This document shows positions 11,315 through 23,154 of a stretch of 64,000 nucleotides of DNA, in pieces. Made by a program: the position numbers and the translations under genes. The stretch is taken from NCBI GenBank assembly GCA_030762175.1, contig CM060846.1, positions 240,633,012-240,697,011 of the forward strand, read 5' to 3'. A model generated the notes under the pieces. It was not told the origin of the DNA, made no database searches, and was given only the letters and a program-made list of their open reading frames with translations. The stretch's first letter is position 1. Every line of letters begins with the position of its first letter. Source of the stretch: Metallyticus violacea (lineage: Eukaryota > Arthropoda > Insecta > Mantodea > Metallyticidae).

Positions 11315-11352
<38 letters not shown>
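11265..11352 (+). mobile_element. SINE family A, 3' fragment with poly-A
   Basis: Plus-strand CCGCCTGTGGTGCCTCAGTAG followed by AAAACGGGCGTTAAACACTACT and a 34-base A run. This is the terminal part of family A only; the tRNA-like head is absent. Confidence 0.85.
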
Positions 11353-11354
<2 letters not shown>

Positions 11355-11523
11355 GACAGCCCAACCCCTCAAAGTTGACGAATCTTCATGAATTTCAGGA
11401 GACAGTTCTTTCATCTGCAGGTATTTAATCATAGTTCTTTCCTTAACATGCTTTACTTTCCTAGTGAATTAGCACTTATTATTTCAATAGCAGGTATGAC
11501 ATAATGCAACAGTATAGGAACTG

Positions 11524-12738
11524 AAACTGCACATGTGGCATATGACAAATTATTATTACGAAATCACTCAAAATTCATTACTTTGTTCCACTTACTTGGA
11601 TATGTTTGAAAGGCATTTGCCTCCATCTTCAGCTTGATCCCACTGGCTGCTTCCCAGTGTGGTATTGAGATGTCACTCTGTGGTTTTAATGAACTTATTG
11701 ACGAGGTACTGAGGAGATCAAAGTTAACCAAAAAATCCTTGTTTTTGTTTATAAATAAATTTTCCCATACTGTTAATTCTATGGGTTTTTGAAGATCTTT
11801 TAGCAGTTTTGGTTCCTTTTGGAATTCATGTTTTTTTTTTTTTTTTTTTGGTTGCCAAAAATGGTCTGCCACTGCTGATTTTTCTATGCTTATATTTTAC
11901 ATTTTTCATGTGTTCCTTAAAACGTATGGTAATATTTCTTTTTGTGTTGCCTATGTATTTCATGTCACAGTCTTTGCAACCGATTTCGTAAATGTCTGAT
12001 TGCTTTCCTGGTGGAATTTTGTCTTTTGTGTTGGTGTTCAAGTGGTTTTTTAAACTAAATTTATTTACAGGGGCCAAATTGATGTTTGCCTCTTTAAAAA
12101 TCTTCTGAAATTTTGGTGTGCCCATGGGTGGAATGTGAGTTTTTAATATATATGATCTCCTTTGTAGCCTTTTAGTTTGTTGATGTCCTTTATTTGTTTT
12201 TTCTTTCTGAAATTTTCTATTTTCTTGTTGACAAGATCTATTGTGTAGCCATTTTTCTGTGCTATATCTATGATTTTTTGGTACTCCAATTTGTATTCTG
12301 TCTTGTTTATTGGCAGGTTTGTTAATCTGAATGTGAGGCTGTTGATTATGGCTAGTTTATGTTGTTTTGGATTGTGGCTGTTATTTTTTATATAATTATC
12401 TGTGTGGGTATCTTTTCTGAAAATGCCAAATTCCAGTATATTGTCATTTTTTATAATTTTTATATCCAAGAAGGGAAGAAACTTGTTATTTTGTAATTCC
12501 ATTGTGAATTTAACAGTGCTGTCTTGTAGATTGAGTAGTTTTATTGGGTCATCTTTCCATTTTTCATCTTCTATTGCAAAGACATCATCCACATAATATT
12601 ACCAACATTTATATATATGCGGAAAAGCCTCAAGTGGTGTGTTCTAAGTAAGTGGATTAAAATTAGTGTAATAATTTGTCATATTATACTATATTTCACT
12701 GTGAAAATCCCTGATACAAAAAACTGCACATGTGGCAT
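11524..12738. repeat. 18-bp direct repeat flanking the PLE (target site duplication)
   Basis: AAACTGCACATGTGGCAT occurs at 11524-11541 and 12721-12738 with no mismatch, outside the inverted element ends. The perfect match despite decay of the element suggests a fairly recent insertion. Confidence 0.8.
11542..12720 (-). mobile_element. Penelope-like element, 5'-truncated, with 18-bp target duplication
   Basis: Minus-strand frames start at the catalytic block YYVDDVF near 12590 (preceded by a stop), continue with KFLPFLDIKIIKND, FGIFRKDTHTDNYIKNN and the connector KTEYKLEYQKI (12143-12592), then NLAPVNKFSLKNHLN and the GIY-YIG domain SDIYEIGCKDCDMKYIGNTKRN (GIY changed to DIY) in 11826-12125, and ADHFW with KPIELTVWENLFINKNKD in 11564-11872. 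A T-run at 11830-11850 frameshifts the endonuclease. The 3' end has a degraded hammerhead-like block at 11598-11632. The direct repeat AAACTGCACATGTGGCAT at 11524-11541 and 12721-12738 is a convincing target duplication. ATAATTTGTCATAT at both ends is inverted. Confidence 0.85.
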
Positions 12739-14161
12739 TTATACATTTCATATATTCTTGTGTCAAGAAAACAAATGTTTAGATAAACTAGAAATAAGTC
12801 GGGGATGGAGCATAGAGATCAACCCTTGTACCATGCAATGCCATAGAAATTGTGTATGAGGGAATTTCGTTATTAAATTTGGTTGTTGGAGAATGAGTTG
12901 TATTAAGGAAACTATGGCATGGAATGAGCTCTAGTTGTGAGATGTGTAGCAAACACAATACAAATTTTTTTAATGGTAAAGTTTAGCAAAATAGAAAAAA
13001 TATTAATATTACAGATATAAATACTTAGACCTATTGACTTTTATTTAAAAATGAGCTATGTCAGTTAGTGCATATGGTTAAAATTACTGGAAAGTTCTTA
13101 CCTATATTATAGTGGAGGATGGGGTTAATGCCTTGAGAGTACACCTAAACAGAAAGCTAACTAAGGGAAGGGAGTGAATTATGTGTTATATGTGTATATC
13201 TGTTTTGCTCTCATATATTTTTGCTTTGCTTCATTGATTAATATGGGCACGCTCTTGTATTAAAATCTATAATATATTGCTGCATTTACCTTGGTGTAGA
13301 GCAAAGTGAAACCTAGTGCACACATACTTATTGGGGGGGGGGATACATGAAATATCCTTGTTGCAGAAAAGTTACACATACTTTAAAGTTCTCGAAGAAG
13401 ATTCCTTGAAAAATTGCTAATAATTCTACAGTTACCAGGCATTGACCACTTATGAACTTACAACTTAATACTGCTTCAATCACAATGGCACTGATCACAT
13501 AAAGCATGTCATCTTGCCTACAGTAACATTAGATGTAACACTGTTTATAGGAGAAAATCAAATAAACAACTCTAAAAGTGTTTCCTGTTTGCCATTAGCT
13601 GAGGCAGTATTTATGAGAGTATTCAGAGGGGCCAGGTCAGTGGAAGGGCTTTCTCAGTTCCGATAAATTAGTGGAAAGTGATAGTATTGCAAGAATTAAG
13701 TTAATGACCCTTATTAGTCAAGTGCATTAGTGCAATAGTTTATGCACAATAGTGAAAGAACAATAAATTATCTTCCATAACAAAATATTATTAATCTCCA
13801 AAACTCCTTCCCCTATGGTCACAGGACCATAAAAAATCCAGCAGCAGAATCTCAACAGTCATGGCAAAACTGTAAGACAGCAGTAACCATCGTCAGACAG
13901 GAAGAAAGAATTATCATTATCCCTGAGAATCCATAATCAAATCAAATCTTTCCAAAATTTTTCCTTCCCTCCACCCATCAATTACATATTTAATTATAAT
14001 CATCTTTTTTTTTTTAAATACCACTGCATAGTTCAGCCTATAGTTTTGATAAGAATAAGCAAATTTACCTTTAGTTGGGCATTTGGTTCTAAAATATTTC
14101 ACCATTCTGTAAATTCCCTGCATTTACACTTAAATTAGCTGTAATATAGTGTTTATGCTCT
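12739..14161. other. AT-rich stretch, nothing recognised
   Basis: No ORF or repeat with family resemblance. A G-run at 13334-13342 is the only notable local feature. If the minus-strand host gene is real, this lies downstream of its lowest recognised exon. Confidence 0.5.
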
Positions 14162-14173
14162 GTATTAGGTACA

Positions 14174-14470
14174 TTTTTTTTGATTGATTTATTTATGGAT
14201 GCTCTTTAAAATCTCAGGTCATCAGCGTCCCATTCAACTCAGGGCTTGAAACGGCCGACAAATTTTGCTCAGAGGCCTCTCTTTCAGGCTTGGGGTTCTT
14301 TTTCGTGCCGTAAATATACCACATCGGACCCATGGCTTTACTTCCCTTCCGAAGGAAGTCATACTTAGGATTTTTACGCCCGAAAAAATCCATCGGTCCT
14401 GGCCGGGTTCGAACCCGCGATCTTGGGTGTAGGAGGCAAGTATGGTAACCACTACACCACCAGGACCGAC
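14174..14470 (-). mobile_element. SINE family B, full length with target duplication
   Basis: On the minus strand it begins GTCGGTCCTGGTGGTGTAGTGG (A box), has GGGTTCGAACCC-type B box (CGCGGGTTCGAACCCGGCC), the body CGTAAAAATCCTAAGTATGACTTC and ends CATAAATAAATCAATCAAAAAAA. The direct repeat GTATTAGGTACA flanks it at 14162-14173 and 14471-14482. The head resembles a class I tRNA with TGGTGTAGTGGTTACCATACTTGCCTCC, similar to Val/Asp/Glu-type tRNAs. This is a young copy. Confidence 0.92.
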
Positions 14471-14532
14471 GTATTAGGTACAGATGGCATTTTTCTACCT
14501 AGATAAATATTGTTTTATATTAAATTGCAAAC

Positions 14533-14632
14533 CTTGCAGTGTTGGCATCTGGATGATGTTTATGCTGCTCAGGATCATCCACTGGACTGTCTAACTGCTG
14601 CACATTTGCACCAACATCCAAAGCACCAGTTC
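14533..14632 (-). CDS. Putative host-gene exon (third of three recognised)
   Basis: Minus-strand segment of 100 nt between acceptor TTTCTTTCTTGAAG and donor GCAAG|GTTTGC. Its open frame takes two bases from the start of the exon, reads TGALDVGANVQQLDSPVDD and ends with HHPDANTA plus two bases (phase 2). The two leading bases GA combine with the single A left by the exon at 31082-31256 to give an arginine codon, so the phases agree. No domain is recognised; the peptide is acidic and His-rich. The exon's donor is weaker than the other two. The frame has no stop, and the composition is clearly less AT-rich than the flanks. Confidence 0.5.
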
Positions 14633-14639
14633 CTTCAAG

Positions 14640-17555
14640 AAAGAAATGTCAGCAAATAAATGTTTGAAATACACTAACAAATTGGATAGAGGTTACTAAA
14701 GGAATGGAATTTTTAATAATAAAAATAATGGAGATTCTTAACATATTCCCAAATATTTTGAGATCAAATTTTCCTACAAACTGCAAAACTTGAAATGCAT
14801 TTGAAAACAAACTGATTATACAGAGAATCCAGTATATATCTGTGTGTATGCTTTTTTGTTTTAATATGTATTTCCTGCATGCTCCATTTAATACAATAGT
14901 TATAATAAATATATTTATATTCCCTATATACTCTTGGTTTTCACAATTATATATTTATGTACATGTTTCAGTTTTATCCATTCTAGCCATTGTAGTGGGT
15001 ATTACATTCATTAATCTTATTTTGATTTAAAGTATTTTAAATATTTTAAATATTTAAATATTTTAAAATACTTTAAAGTATTTTACTTTAAATCAAAATA
15101 AGATTAACAAAAGTTTCACTGTGTGGATTCCGAAATTCCGTAAACATATTACATTCATTACTTAATATTTCTCAGTGAGTTCATTTTCTGGATTACTGGC
15201 CACTGAATCTAGCACTGTTTCTGTCTTTTAAGTTTGATAAAAAGCATTCCCACAATATTTGGTCCACTGTTTGAGAATTTTGGCTGCATGGGTATGCATT
15301 ATGTCAATGTATATATACAACATAATTCACAAAACATACACACTCATTCATTCTCACTCACCCTCTCTCTGTCTCTCTCAAGATATAATTCAGATAGAGT
15401 AAAAATGAATCTCTATAAGCTGGTAGTTATAAATTACATGATATGATACTCAAATTTTATGATAAAAATATGCTATATATATAAATTAAAAGTTTCCTTT
15501 TCCACACAACAACAATGATAGAGTAGAATCAGCATTCAACAGTGGATTTTTGAAAATGTTTGGGTGCTTGAAATCAGTTTATGTAAAATGGAGCTTGAGA
15601 GGAAATATTTCATTTAATGATTTTGTACAATTTAAAATGCTAATTAAATTAAATAATTTTAGTATTTGAATATGGCTGGTTGAAAAGACCAGAAGAGTAA
15701 GCCAGATACCTCTAATATAGGCACTATTTAGCTGATGGAGAATGAATGGTCAGGCGAAAGTAAAGACAATGCATCCATAATAAAGTTTAAACCTGATTAG
15801 GGAGCAATACAAGTGCAGAAGCATTGTTCTGTTGACTTAATACATAATACTGTGATACCACCACCACCATCATCATCAATGGTGCTACAACTTACTTATA
15901 AGTCCTGAGCATTTCTAGAAGTTTCTTCTATCTATTTTTATCTAGTGCAATCATTCTTCAATACCTCATTTTGAGATTCCTGGTATCATTTTTCATTTCA
16001 TCAATATACATATGTTTAAGCCTTCCACTCTTCTTGAAACCTTCTGGTTATAATGTCAAGAATACCAAAGCTGATACATAAATATTAACAAAATAATACT
16101 AATAATTATATTAAAGCACATTCAAAATTTAAGGAAGATGTTGCAAGTAGGTTCTTGGAAATGCAATGAAAATATGGTTTCCTGCTGAATGGCATTACAG
16201 AATAATCCATGTCATAATGAATAATCCATGTGTCATGTAGTTATGTGGGTGACAATGATGTGCCGAAGTGTGATTGGTTATGGGATGAAGAACATTCTAG
16301 AAACCCATGTCTGTGAGTGTGGCACATACGATTATATAAATTAGGGTTGTTTGCAAAAAAAAATGCTCTTAGTTCTTGGTTTTGCTTAGCTCTGCTTTGA
16401 TTTGGTTTCATCTGCAACATTGCTCTGGCAGGTACTTTTATCTGGCACCATCTTTCAGCTTCTGTATCATTGTTAGACATCTCTCTTTGCACTATTCAGA
16501 ATTCTTGAACTTACACCATCTTTATTAAATCTTAATGCTTTATATTTTGTATCTAAGAATTGCTTTATATTTCTCTTTCTTACATCCTTTTAACATCGGA
16601 GGTACGCTTCCAAACTATGTCCAATACCTGTGCACAAAAGGATTGTGATATAATTGGTGTAGGAACTGGCTATTTGTTTTTTTCTTTTACAGGAATGTGG
16701 TCCTGATTCCCCATCCTTTACTAATCATGGTATATTTGATGGAGGTCTCAGGTACTCTTCGGGTTCTGAAGATCAATGGTTTCGATTCTAGCCTTTATAA
16801 TACTAAATCATAATATATTTTGTAGGTGCATCACCTTGTGTTTTATATGGTGGAAGTATGGTTCAATCTTTATCAATTTCTTCCACTTTTGAAGCTTTTG
16901 TTATCAGTTTCGAAATTCTTTTTATCATTATATATTTATTGATGCTACAGAGGCTACAGACAATGTAATGTCAATAATAAATATTGTGTTTGTAATCTAA
17001 CTCTACTCTTATCTTAAATTCTTTGTAATTTTAAGACTATTTGAATAATTTGAAGATTTTTTATTCCTCTAATGTTTTATTATTTTTCTTAGATTCTTTG
17101 GTATTTTGTTACAGAGCATGACTTCATTTCTTTAAATTTATCGCTGATATTTTTACACCTATCTATTTTATCCCAAGGATCACTTTAGGGTTGCCACCCG
17201 TTTCATATTTCATGCAAAAATTTTGTCTTGTTTTATAAAGCACTGTTCCATAAATCACGAGCTGTGGCCCTTTTTGAAGTTTCACATAAAAATTAAAACC
17301 CAACTGTACATAATGCATTTTAGCTCAGTTACAACATCTGTGTAATGGTATATCGATTGGCTATCAAAGAAACTAATGTTAGTTATTGCAGTTTCGACCA
17401 GAAGTACTGTTTAGCAATATCTATGCGGTAACTTTCAAGTTCGGAAGCTGTAGTAGAGAGGTGGAACCAGAACCAAATAAGTGGAAATTGCAATTAGTTG
17501 CACATGTACCATTCTATTTGCTAATTTCAGTATTGAGTTATATGTATTAATCACT
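14640..17555. other. Putative intron or intergenic DNA
   Basis: AT-rich with no coding similarity. It contains the palindrome listed at 15011-15107, a CCAT/CAT-rich patch near 15860-15880 and a short CTCTCTCT run near 15363. If the host gene model is correct this is the 3' part of its ~16-kb intron. Confidence 0.45.
15011..15107. repeat. 97-bp palindrome (hairpin-forming)
   Basis: The outer 24 bases (15011-15034, TTAATCTTATTTTGATTTAA...) are an exact reverse complement of 15084-15107, and the interior continues as an imperfect AT-rich palindrome built of TTTAAA steps. It could be a miniature fold-back element. No coding content. Confidence 0.9.
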
Positions 17556-17818
17556 AAATCAAGAGCTAAAATGTTACATTCTGAGGAAAATACTCTTCAA
17601 TCAACTCTAAAAAAGAAAGTTAAATGAATAACATTGTACCAAACATCCTGGGAATCATCACATATGGGCTAAACACATCATAGCAAATTGCTATGAGGCT
17701 AAGTGCATAGTTTATACACAAGAGTTTTCTATAGCTCACTGAGTGGAATACGATCTGAAACAACATGTCAAAAGTGAAAGTCATGAAACTTATATGAAAG
17801 CACAATCAAATACCCAAT

Positions 17819-17935
17819 TTTTTTTTTTTTTTTTTTTTTTGAGTAGTGTTTAACGCCCGTTTTTACTACTGAGGCACCACAGGCGATGAACACTGATGAT
17901 ACATGAGATGAAATGATAAATTGGGAAAGGATTAC
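17819..17935 (-). mobile_element. SINE family A, 3' fragment in the hAT-like relic
   Basis: Poly-T at 17819-17840 on the plus strand, then the family A tail GTGTTTAACGCCCGTTTTTACTACTGAGGCACCACAGGC and GATACATGAGATGAAATGATAAATTGGGAAAGGATT. The 5' part including the tRNA-like head is absent. Target duplication is not clear. Confidence 0.85.
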
Positions 17936-18290
17936 CAAAAATTTAAATTCATATTTTTCTAGTCAGGCAAGCTCAAATCATCATCAAGATATTGTTACTG
18001 CTGCAGAATTAACTTTTTGTGTTCCACACTCTGAAGCATAATTTAAGATATGATTAAGATGCCAGTATGGATTGTTCTAACAAACTAATGTCTCATGTTT
18101 TTATAGATTCTAAGATTGCTGGCAGAACAAAGGCAGAGCATTTTGTGCAAGATGTGTTCTGGCCAAAGTGTTTGAAAGATGCTGCCTTCAAGCTTGTTTC
18201 CAAGGACTGCTATTTCTCAATCGCAATGGATGCGAGCAATAAAGGAAATCATAAAATGCTTCCTCTACGAGTGAGATATTTGACAACTTC

Positions 18291-18580
18291 TTTTTTTTTT
18301 TTTTTGAAAGGTGTTTAACGCTCGTTTTTACTGCTGTGGCACCACAGGTGGTGAACACTGGTGATACATGAAATGAAATGATAAATTGGGAAAGGATTTT
18401 TTAAGGAAAGAAATGTTTCCAGGCCTAAGTTTAGGGTACCTCCCCAGCATTTGCCAGTCATGAGGACTGAGGAAAACCTGGAAAAAACCTCAGTCAGGGA
18501 GGATGGTCCTGGTGGGAATTGAACCCCAGACCTCCTGTTCACAAGTCCACACCTTAACGACCTCGGCCACCCGTGGCAGT
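18291..18580 (-). mobile_element. SINE family A, full length with target duplication
   Basis: Minus strand starts ACTGCCACGGGTGGCCGAGG, includes the A box GTCGTTAAGGTGTGGACTTG and B box GGGGTTCAATTCC, and ends GTTAAACACC plus poly-A. The target duplication is TTGACAACTTC (18280-18290) and TTCACAACTTC (18581-18591), one mismatch. Removing the SINE and one duplicate restores the reading frame of the surrounding hAT-like relic. Confidence 0.9.
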
Positions 18581-19714
18581 TTCACAACTTCAGGTGGCAT
18601 TGAAAACAAACTATTGGTCTTCTTTGAAAATGCACATGAAACAGCAAGTGAAATACATGAATGCATTGTAAAGACTACGACTAAAATGCATTAAAATTCT
18701 GGTGGGAGACACAGTTTCTATAATTGAACGGTATGATGCAATGTGCTTGCTGAAAAAAAAATTACAGCAAAGGAAAGAAGACAAAATCTTCAGAATTGCT
18801 GCAAAGTGTGCAATGAGAACTAACTTCAACACAAAAAATAAAATGGAGGAGAGTTATATGCCATTTAATGACTAAGCTCTTTGATATCTTGAAAAAGCCT
18901 AAGGTTTCTCGGATGGCAATATATTGCATCAAAACTGCAGGGTTTCAACTTGAAGAAAACATAACATTTTCTTCCCTTGAAGATACTATTGAGAGTCTAC
19001 AGTTAGTGAAGGTCATCAATATGAAGACGTCTGCATGATTGGAAACATCCCTTCAAAATTTTTGAATATTGCTGAAGGTGGAGGCCAAAAATTTAAGGAT
19101 CTTTAAAAACTTGTGTTGTTTGTGCTAATGTTCCCGGATCTAATGCATTTACTGAATCTGTGTTTTATTTGATGTCAAACAAATGAACAGATCCAAGAAA
19201 CAAATGTTCAGTGTCATTACTCATTAGTAAAAAGTGAACTTAAGATTTCAATTAATATGAACATATCATGCAAAGACTTTTACAACACCATAAAATTAGA
19301 TAATAAAATTTTAATTCTTTGTAAAATAAAAATTATTTGCAGCATCTTTTGTAGCTACCAACTACTTTTCTGCAAATTTCTTTTTCATGCATGGTTCTTC
19401 TGGGCCTTGGTTTAAGAAACAACTAGTCTACCCCATAGTTTATTAGTTGCTAGTCTTAGTTTCACCAGTTCTAATAAAACCTGTTTCACGAATAGTTATT
19501 GCACAATGGTAGAAACGTAAAATTTTGTCATTAGTCATTTGTCAAAATTACTAGTGTAGCAATTATATCCAAGTGTCCAGAAGGCTGATTAGGAGATATT
19601 TATTACTTCCTGGATTGTTTGTTGATGAGATTTTATTTACATGGCATGTATTTTAAATAGCATATTCAAGCTAAGAAATAGTATTATGTCACCCACATTG
19701 AAATAATCTCTAGT

Positions 19715-20115
19715 ATTCAAAAAAGAACAGTGTTGCATTTAATTAATGAGCATAAAGAAGTACTATTTACAAAATTCTCGGACAAATTTATGAAGCAAGA
19801 AAAACTGAACTGTGGAAAATAATAATGAAAACTGTGAAAGTGATTAATTACATTGGAGAAAGAATATGCATATGTGAGGGACACGTTTTGGCCAAACACC
19901 AAGAAAACTACAATGGTAGGTGATTTTACTTTATATTCATTATTTTCTACAAATAATGGCATTAAGTACCTTGGTTTCTATGATATTTTTTCAGGTAAAA
20001 ATATATAATTCAAGAAGTACAGGAATGGTGGGTGGATTTGAGACCAAACTAACGGATGTAGACCAAATGGTTTTAGACATTATAGGAAGAGATTCCCCAG
20101 AACTATAGGAAATGC
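19715..20115 (+). pseudogene. Possible Myb/SANT-like DNA-binding protein fragment (Harbinger-type accessory)
   Basis: One frame gives LHLINEHKEVLFTKFSDKF followed by stops, another EKEYAYVRDTFWPN, and 20000-20108 gives STGMVGGFETKLTDVDQMVL followed by DIIGRDSPEL. The pattern (I-x-x-Y-K-x-V-L-x-x-K early, W-x-N-x-K, then a TGGGP-like turn and an IIDIIG-like helix) recalls the Myb/SANT-like proteins carried by Harbinger transposons. It is fragmentary, and the match rests on weak pattern resemblance. Confidence 0.3.
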
Positions 20116-20903
20116 AGAGGAAAAAGAATACAACACAAAGGTAGTGGGCATTGAGTAGTGTGAAGCTACCGTATTGGAAAAAATGTAATGGAAAAAGAGA
20201 GCTTCCAAGCATAAGAGATTATTATTATTGTTAAGTAATAATTTTTTTTATTTATATGATTAGGTTTGTATTTTCAACTATCACCCCCTAGTAAACATTT
20301 TGATTAAATCTTTTTTAAACAAGACAAGTAATCTGCTTACAGAAAAAGATGGATAAGATATAGTTTCTTTTACTGGTTATGAAGAAAACAAGAAAATGAA
20401 AAAAGGGAAACTGGAGCTGCAGTTGTAGTGCACTATGAAATTACAATATTAAATTGGAAATATTAGAAAAGGAAATGAAGCTAATAATGTCACATTCAAA
20501 ATATACTGAATCATCACTTCACAAATAACTAAAACTACTGATAACAGTGATAACGTAATTTTAATTTGAATAGCAGAAAAATGAATAATTCTGATATTTG
20601 AAAACCCATTGAAATATTATATAATTATTTATATTAATGCAAATGAATTAAATTGAATAAAAATAATTGCACTTGTAAACTAAAAATTGAATAATAAAAT
20701 GCATGTGCCAGCCAACAGTTTCAGTAAACCATTTAAAGAAAGTTAATTTGAGTTAGTTTCAAAAATATCTCATAAGATTCTGCAACCTGCTCTGCAAAAT
20801 CTAAATGTGGGTTTTCTCCTTCATCATAAGCAATGAGTTCAGGTTCATTAGCATTATCATCACCATGGCATTTATGTTCATCATCTAGGTTTCTTGAGAT
20901 TTT
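20116..20903. other. AT-rich stretch, nothing recognised
   Basis: No coding frame, repeat or RNA motif I can support. Confidence 0.5.
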
Positions 20904-21025
20904 TTGGGGGGATGTTGTTTTATTTATGGATGCTATTTAACATCTCAGGTCATCAGCATTCTATTCAATTCAGGGTCTGAAACAGCAGCCAGTAACTTTT
21001 GCTCAGAGGCCTCTTCTTTCAGGCT
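20904..21025 (-). mobile_element. SINE family B, 3' half
   Basis: Contains TTTATTTATGGATGCTATTT, AACATCTCAGGTCATCAGC and GCTCAGAGGCCTCTTCTTTC, i.e. the 3' half of family B in reverse. It is cut off abruptly at 21025, where a transposase fragment begins, so either it was truncated on insertion or the junction is a later deletion. Confidence 0.8.
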
Positions 21026-21341
21026 TTATCTAACTCTGTTGGACTTCTACCTATGGGGAACTCTCAAGAATGTTGTATACCATAGAAAACCAGCAGTACT
21101 TTAGGAAGAAATTGAAACAGCATGTGCTGCAATTACTGAGGAAACTTTTGCAAATGTTGTTCAATCAGTAGCACAGCATACTCAGAAGTGTATCAACATC
21201 GATGATGGGCATTTTGAGCAACTGTTCTAAATGTTGAAGTCTAAGATGTTTACTGCTCATCATTTTCTGTTTGTTGAATTCAGTTTTGTTATGTTAACAC
21301 AGTTTTTTCTTTGATTGAAGTGTACATACATTTTTTGGCAT

Positions 21342-21345
<4 letters not shown>
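21026..21345 (+). pseudogene. Tc1/mariner-group transposase C-terminus and terminal repeat
   Basis: Frame gives LLDFYLWGTLKNVVYHRK, then EEIETACAAITEETFANVVQ and CINIDDGHFEQLF, the DFxLWG-x-LK C-terminal part of an IS630/Tc1/mariner transposase. The following 21240-21340 (AGTCTAAGATG...GTTTTGTTATGTTAACACAG...TTTTTTGGCATCC) is the reverse complement of the left end of the element at 23155-23862, so this is the 3' end of a second copy. Its end merges into a long GT repeat. Confidence 0.75.

Positions 21346-21402
<57 letters not shown>
21344..21402. repeat. (TG)n microsatellite
   Basis: About 29 uninterrupted TG units followed by degenerate TATGTGCGTGCGCACACC. It begins exactly at the terminal repeat of the adjacent Tc1/mariner-group element. 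Confidence 0.95.
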
Positions 21403-21409
<7 letters not shown>

Positions 21410-21752
21410 TGCGCACACCTACAGACTACCATACAGTTGATAGAACACTTTCTATGTCTGTCTGCAAAAGCTGCCTTATTTTTCATGGGAGCATCAATGT
21501 TGATTAGCATACCATCAACTCAACTGCAGGCCACAGCCATCTCATGAATGACCATAAAAAAAAGTTTTATTACAATGTTTTCCATGTTAGTTGGCCAACA
21601 AAAGAATTCTTCAAATAAAACATTATTTACTACTTCCACAATTGCACGAACACTCCTATATAGTTAAAATGTACATTGGAACTTGCACAGTGAAGTTAAT
21701 CATATAAATATTATATTATGATTTAGTTGAACTAAACACCCTTAATGCTTCA

Positions 21753-21832
21753 CTTACTTGTCATAATATATTTATATTTATAATATATATAATATATTTA
21801 TTTATATATATTTATATATTATGACAGGTAAG
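21753..21832. repeat. 80-bp AT-rich palindrome
   Basis: CTTACTTGTCATAATATA at 21753-21770 pairs with TATATTATGACAGGTAAG at 21815-21832 (one mismatch); the interior is TA-rich and also self-complementary. Could be a miniature inverted-repeat element. No target duplication evaluated. Confidence 0.8.
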
Positions 21833-23152
21833 CAAATTCATACAATAACTCCTACATAGGCTTGCCTAGGTGCCGTGCATGTCACTAATACCATGGAATT
21901 GCACCCTTGTTCCTAACCAATGAAGTGCTGCCTGTAGCTGTATCTTCACAGATAATGACTGTCTTCTAAGTGTGTTGCTTTGTATATGATGTCCGAACAG
22001 CTGAAAAATTACTTCTAGCCTCAGTGATGTTAGTCTGAAATGTTCATTGAATTCGTAAGAATTTCTAAGGACATAATTTGTATGTGGTTTGTATATTTTT
22101 CTTCTGTATTATCTGAATCAGAGTCACTAGAACACATATTGCATAAATAACCCTTAATAAGCTTTATAATTAAAATGTGTCGAGCTTAATTGATAGAATC
22201 AATACCTAAACTAAAATATGTACACTAATATGTAAATTCATCATTCAAGATTCACGGGTAGAATTCCACTAGTTAACAACAAACAATATTACAAGATCAA
22301 ATGTTTCGTGAAACAGAACACTGATAAAACAAAATTGCACACTGGCAATATCAATCTGCCACACTAGTAACTGCTAGTTTATGCTCATAAGTTATAGAAA
22401 CAAACACTTGCAAAATAAACAATATTAGAATGGAGACTAATTTTACTAAAACACAAGTTTCATGAAACAGGGCCCTTGTTAAGAAGATATTCTAAGAGGT
22501 ATTTGTTCTTGCCCTACAACATTTCTTTGCTATTTTAGAATCAGAAAACATTGCTCTGAATAACCTTTCTGTATGGCCAGAGATAGCTAATGAGATATTG
22601 TGCTCTAAAAGTTATTTGTTTTACAATTCTTAAGAAAGAATAATGAAATATTCTTTTTTTCTCATTTCACTTGGTTGTAAATTTTATGCTTCTTAGAATC
22701 AATGTGTCTTCTACAGTCCTCAACCACCATGTGCCACAAAAAATATCACATTATTCATTGCAGAATACAGAACACATGGTTTTCACTAACATATGAAGGC
22801 ACTAAGCGCTGCCATTCCTTTGCTTAACCATTTCAATATTTTTGTAATACTGTTAATCTTCTTACTAGTGAATGCAATCTATGCTTCATTTTAGAAAACC
22901 ATTCACTTATAATTAAAATACTCAGTTACAGCCACTTAAACAACTTGGAGATAATTAAGCATACAAACAACTTAATACCATCAGAGGAAAAAGTAATAAG
23001 GGATTGAAATGAGGGCTGAATAGCATGTTAGACTTTGTCAATCTAATCATTTGCTTAGATACTTGTGCAAACAGTAATGCCATTTTCTATGCTCTAGCAC
23101 TGTCTGTAAAACTAGCTACTATAATAAACAGAAGTAACAATTTCATCCAATA
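21833..23152. other. AT-rich stretch, nothing recognised
   Basis: No frame with family resemblance and no repeat structure that I can support. Confidence 0.5.
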
Positions 23153-23154
23153 TA

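Larger units (their letters stand above)
17560..19310 (+). pseudogene. BED-finger / hAT-like transposase pseudogene, split by two SINEs
   Basis: Upstream of the first SINE (17600-17815) the frame reads YEAKCIVYTQEFSIAH, then VEYDLKQHVKSESHETYMKA, the C..C..H....H arrangement of a BED-type zinc finger. After that SINE, 18067-18290 gives KAEHFVQDVFWPKCLKDAAF and YFSIAMDASNKGNHKM, where the DAS/DASNKGN block is typical of transposase-like BED/hAT relatives. After the second SINE the frame resumes precisely as TTSGGIENKLLVFFENA. Near 19130 is CSRSNAFTESV-like sequence and NKWTDPRNK, resembling the C-terminal hAT dimerisation region. Stops and frameshifts occur throughout, so it is inactive. Confidence 0.7.

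Noticed and set aside
21289..21547. ORFs with runs of Cys-Val or His-Thr
   Set aside because: They translate the TG/CA microsatellite.
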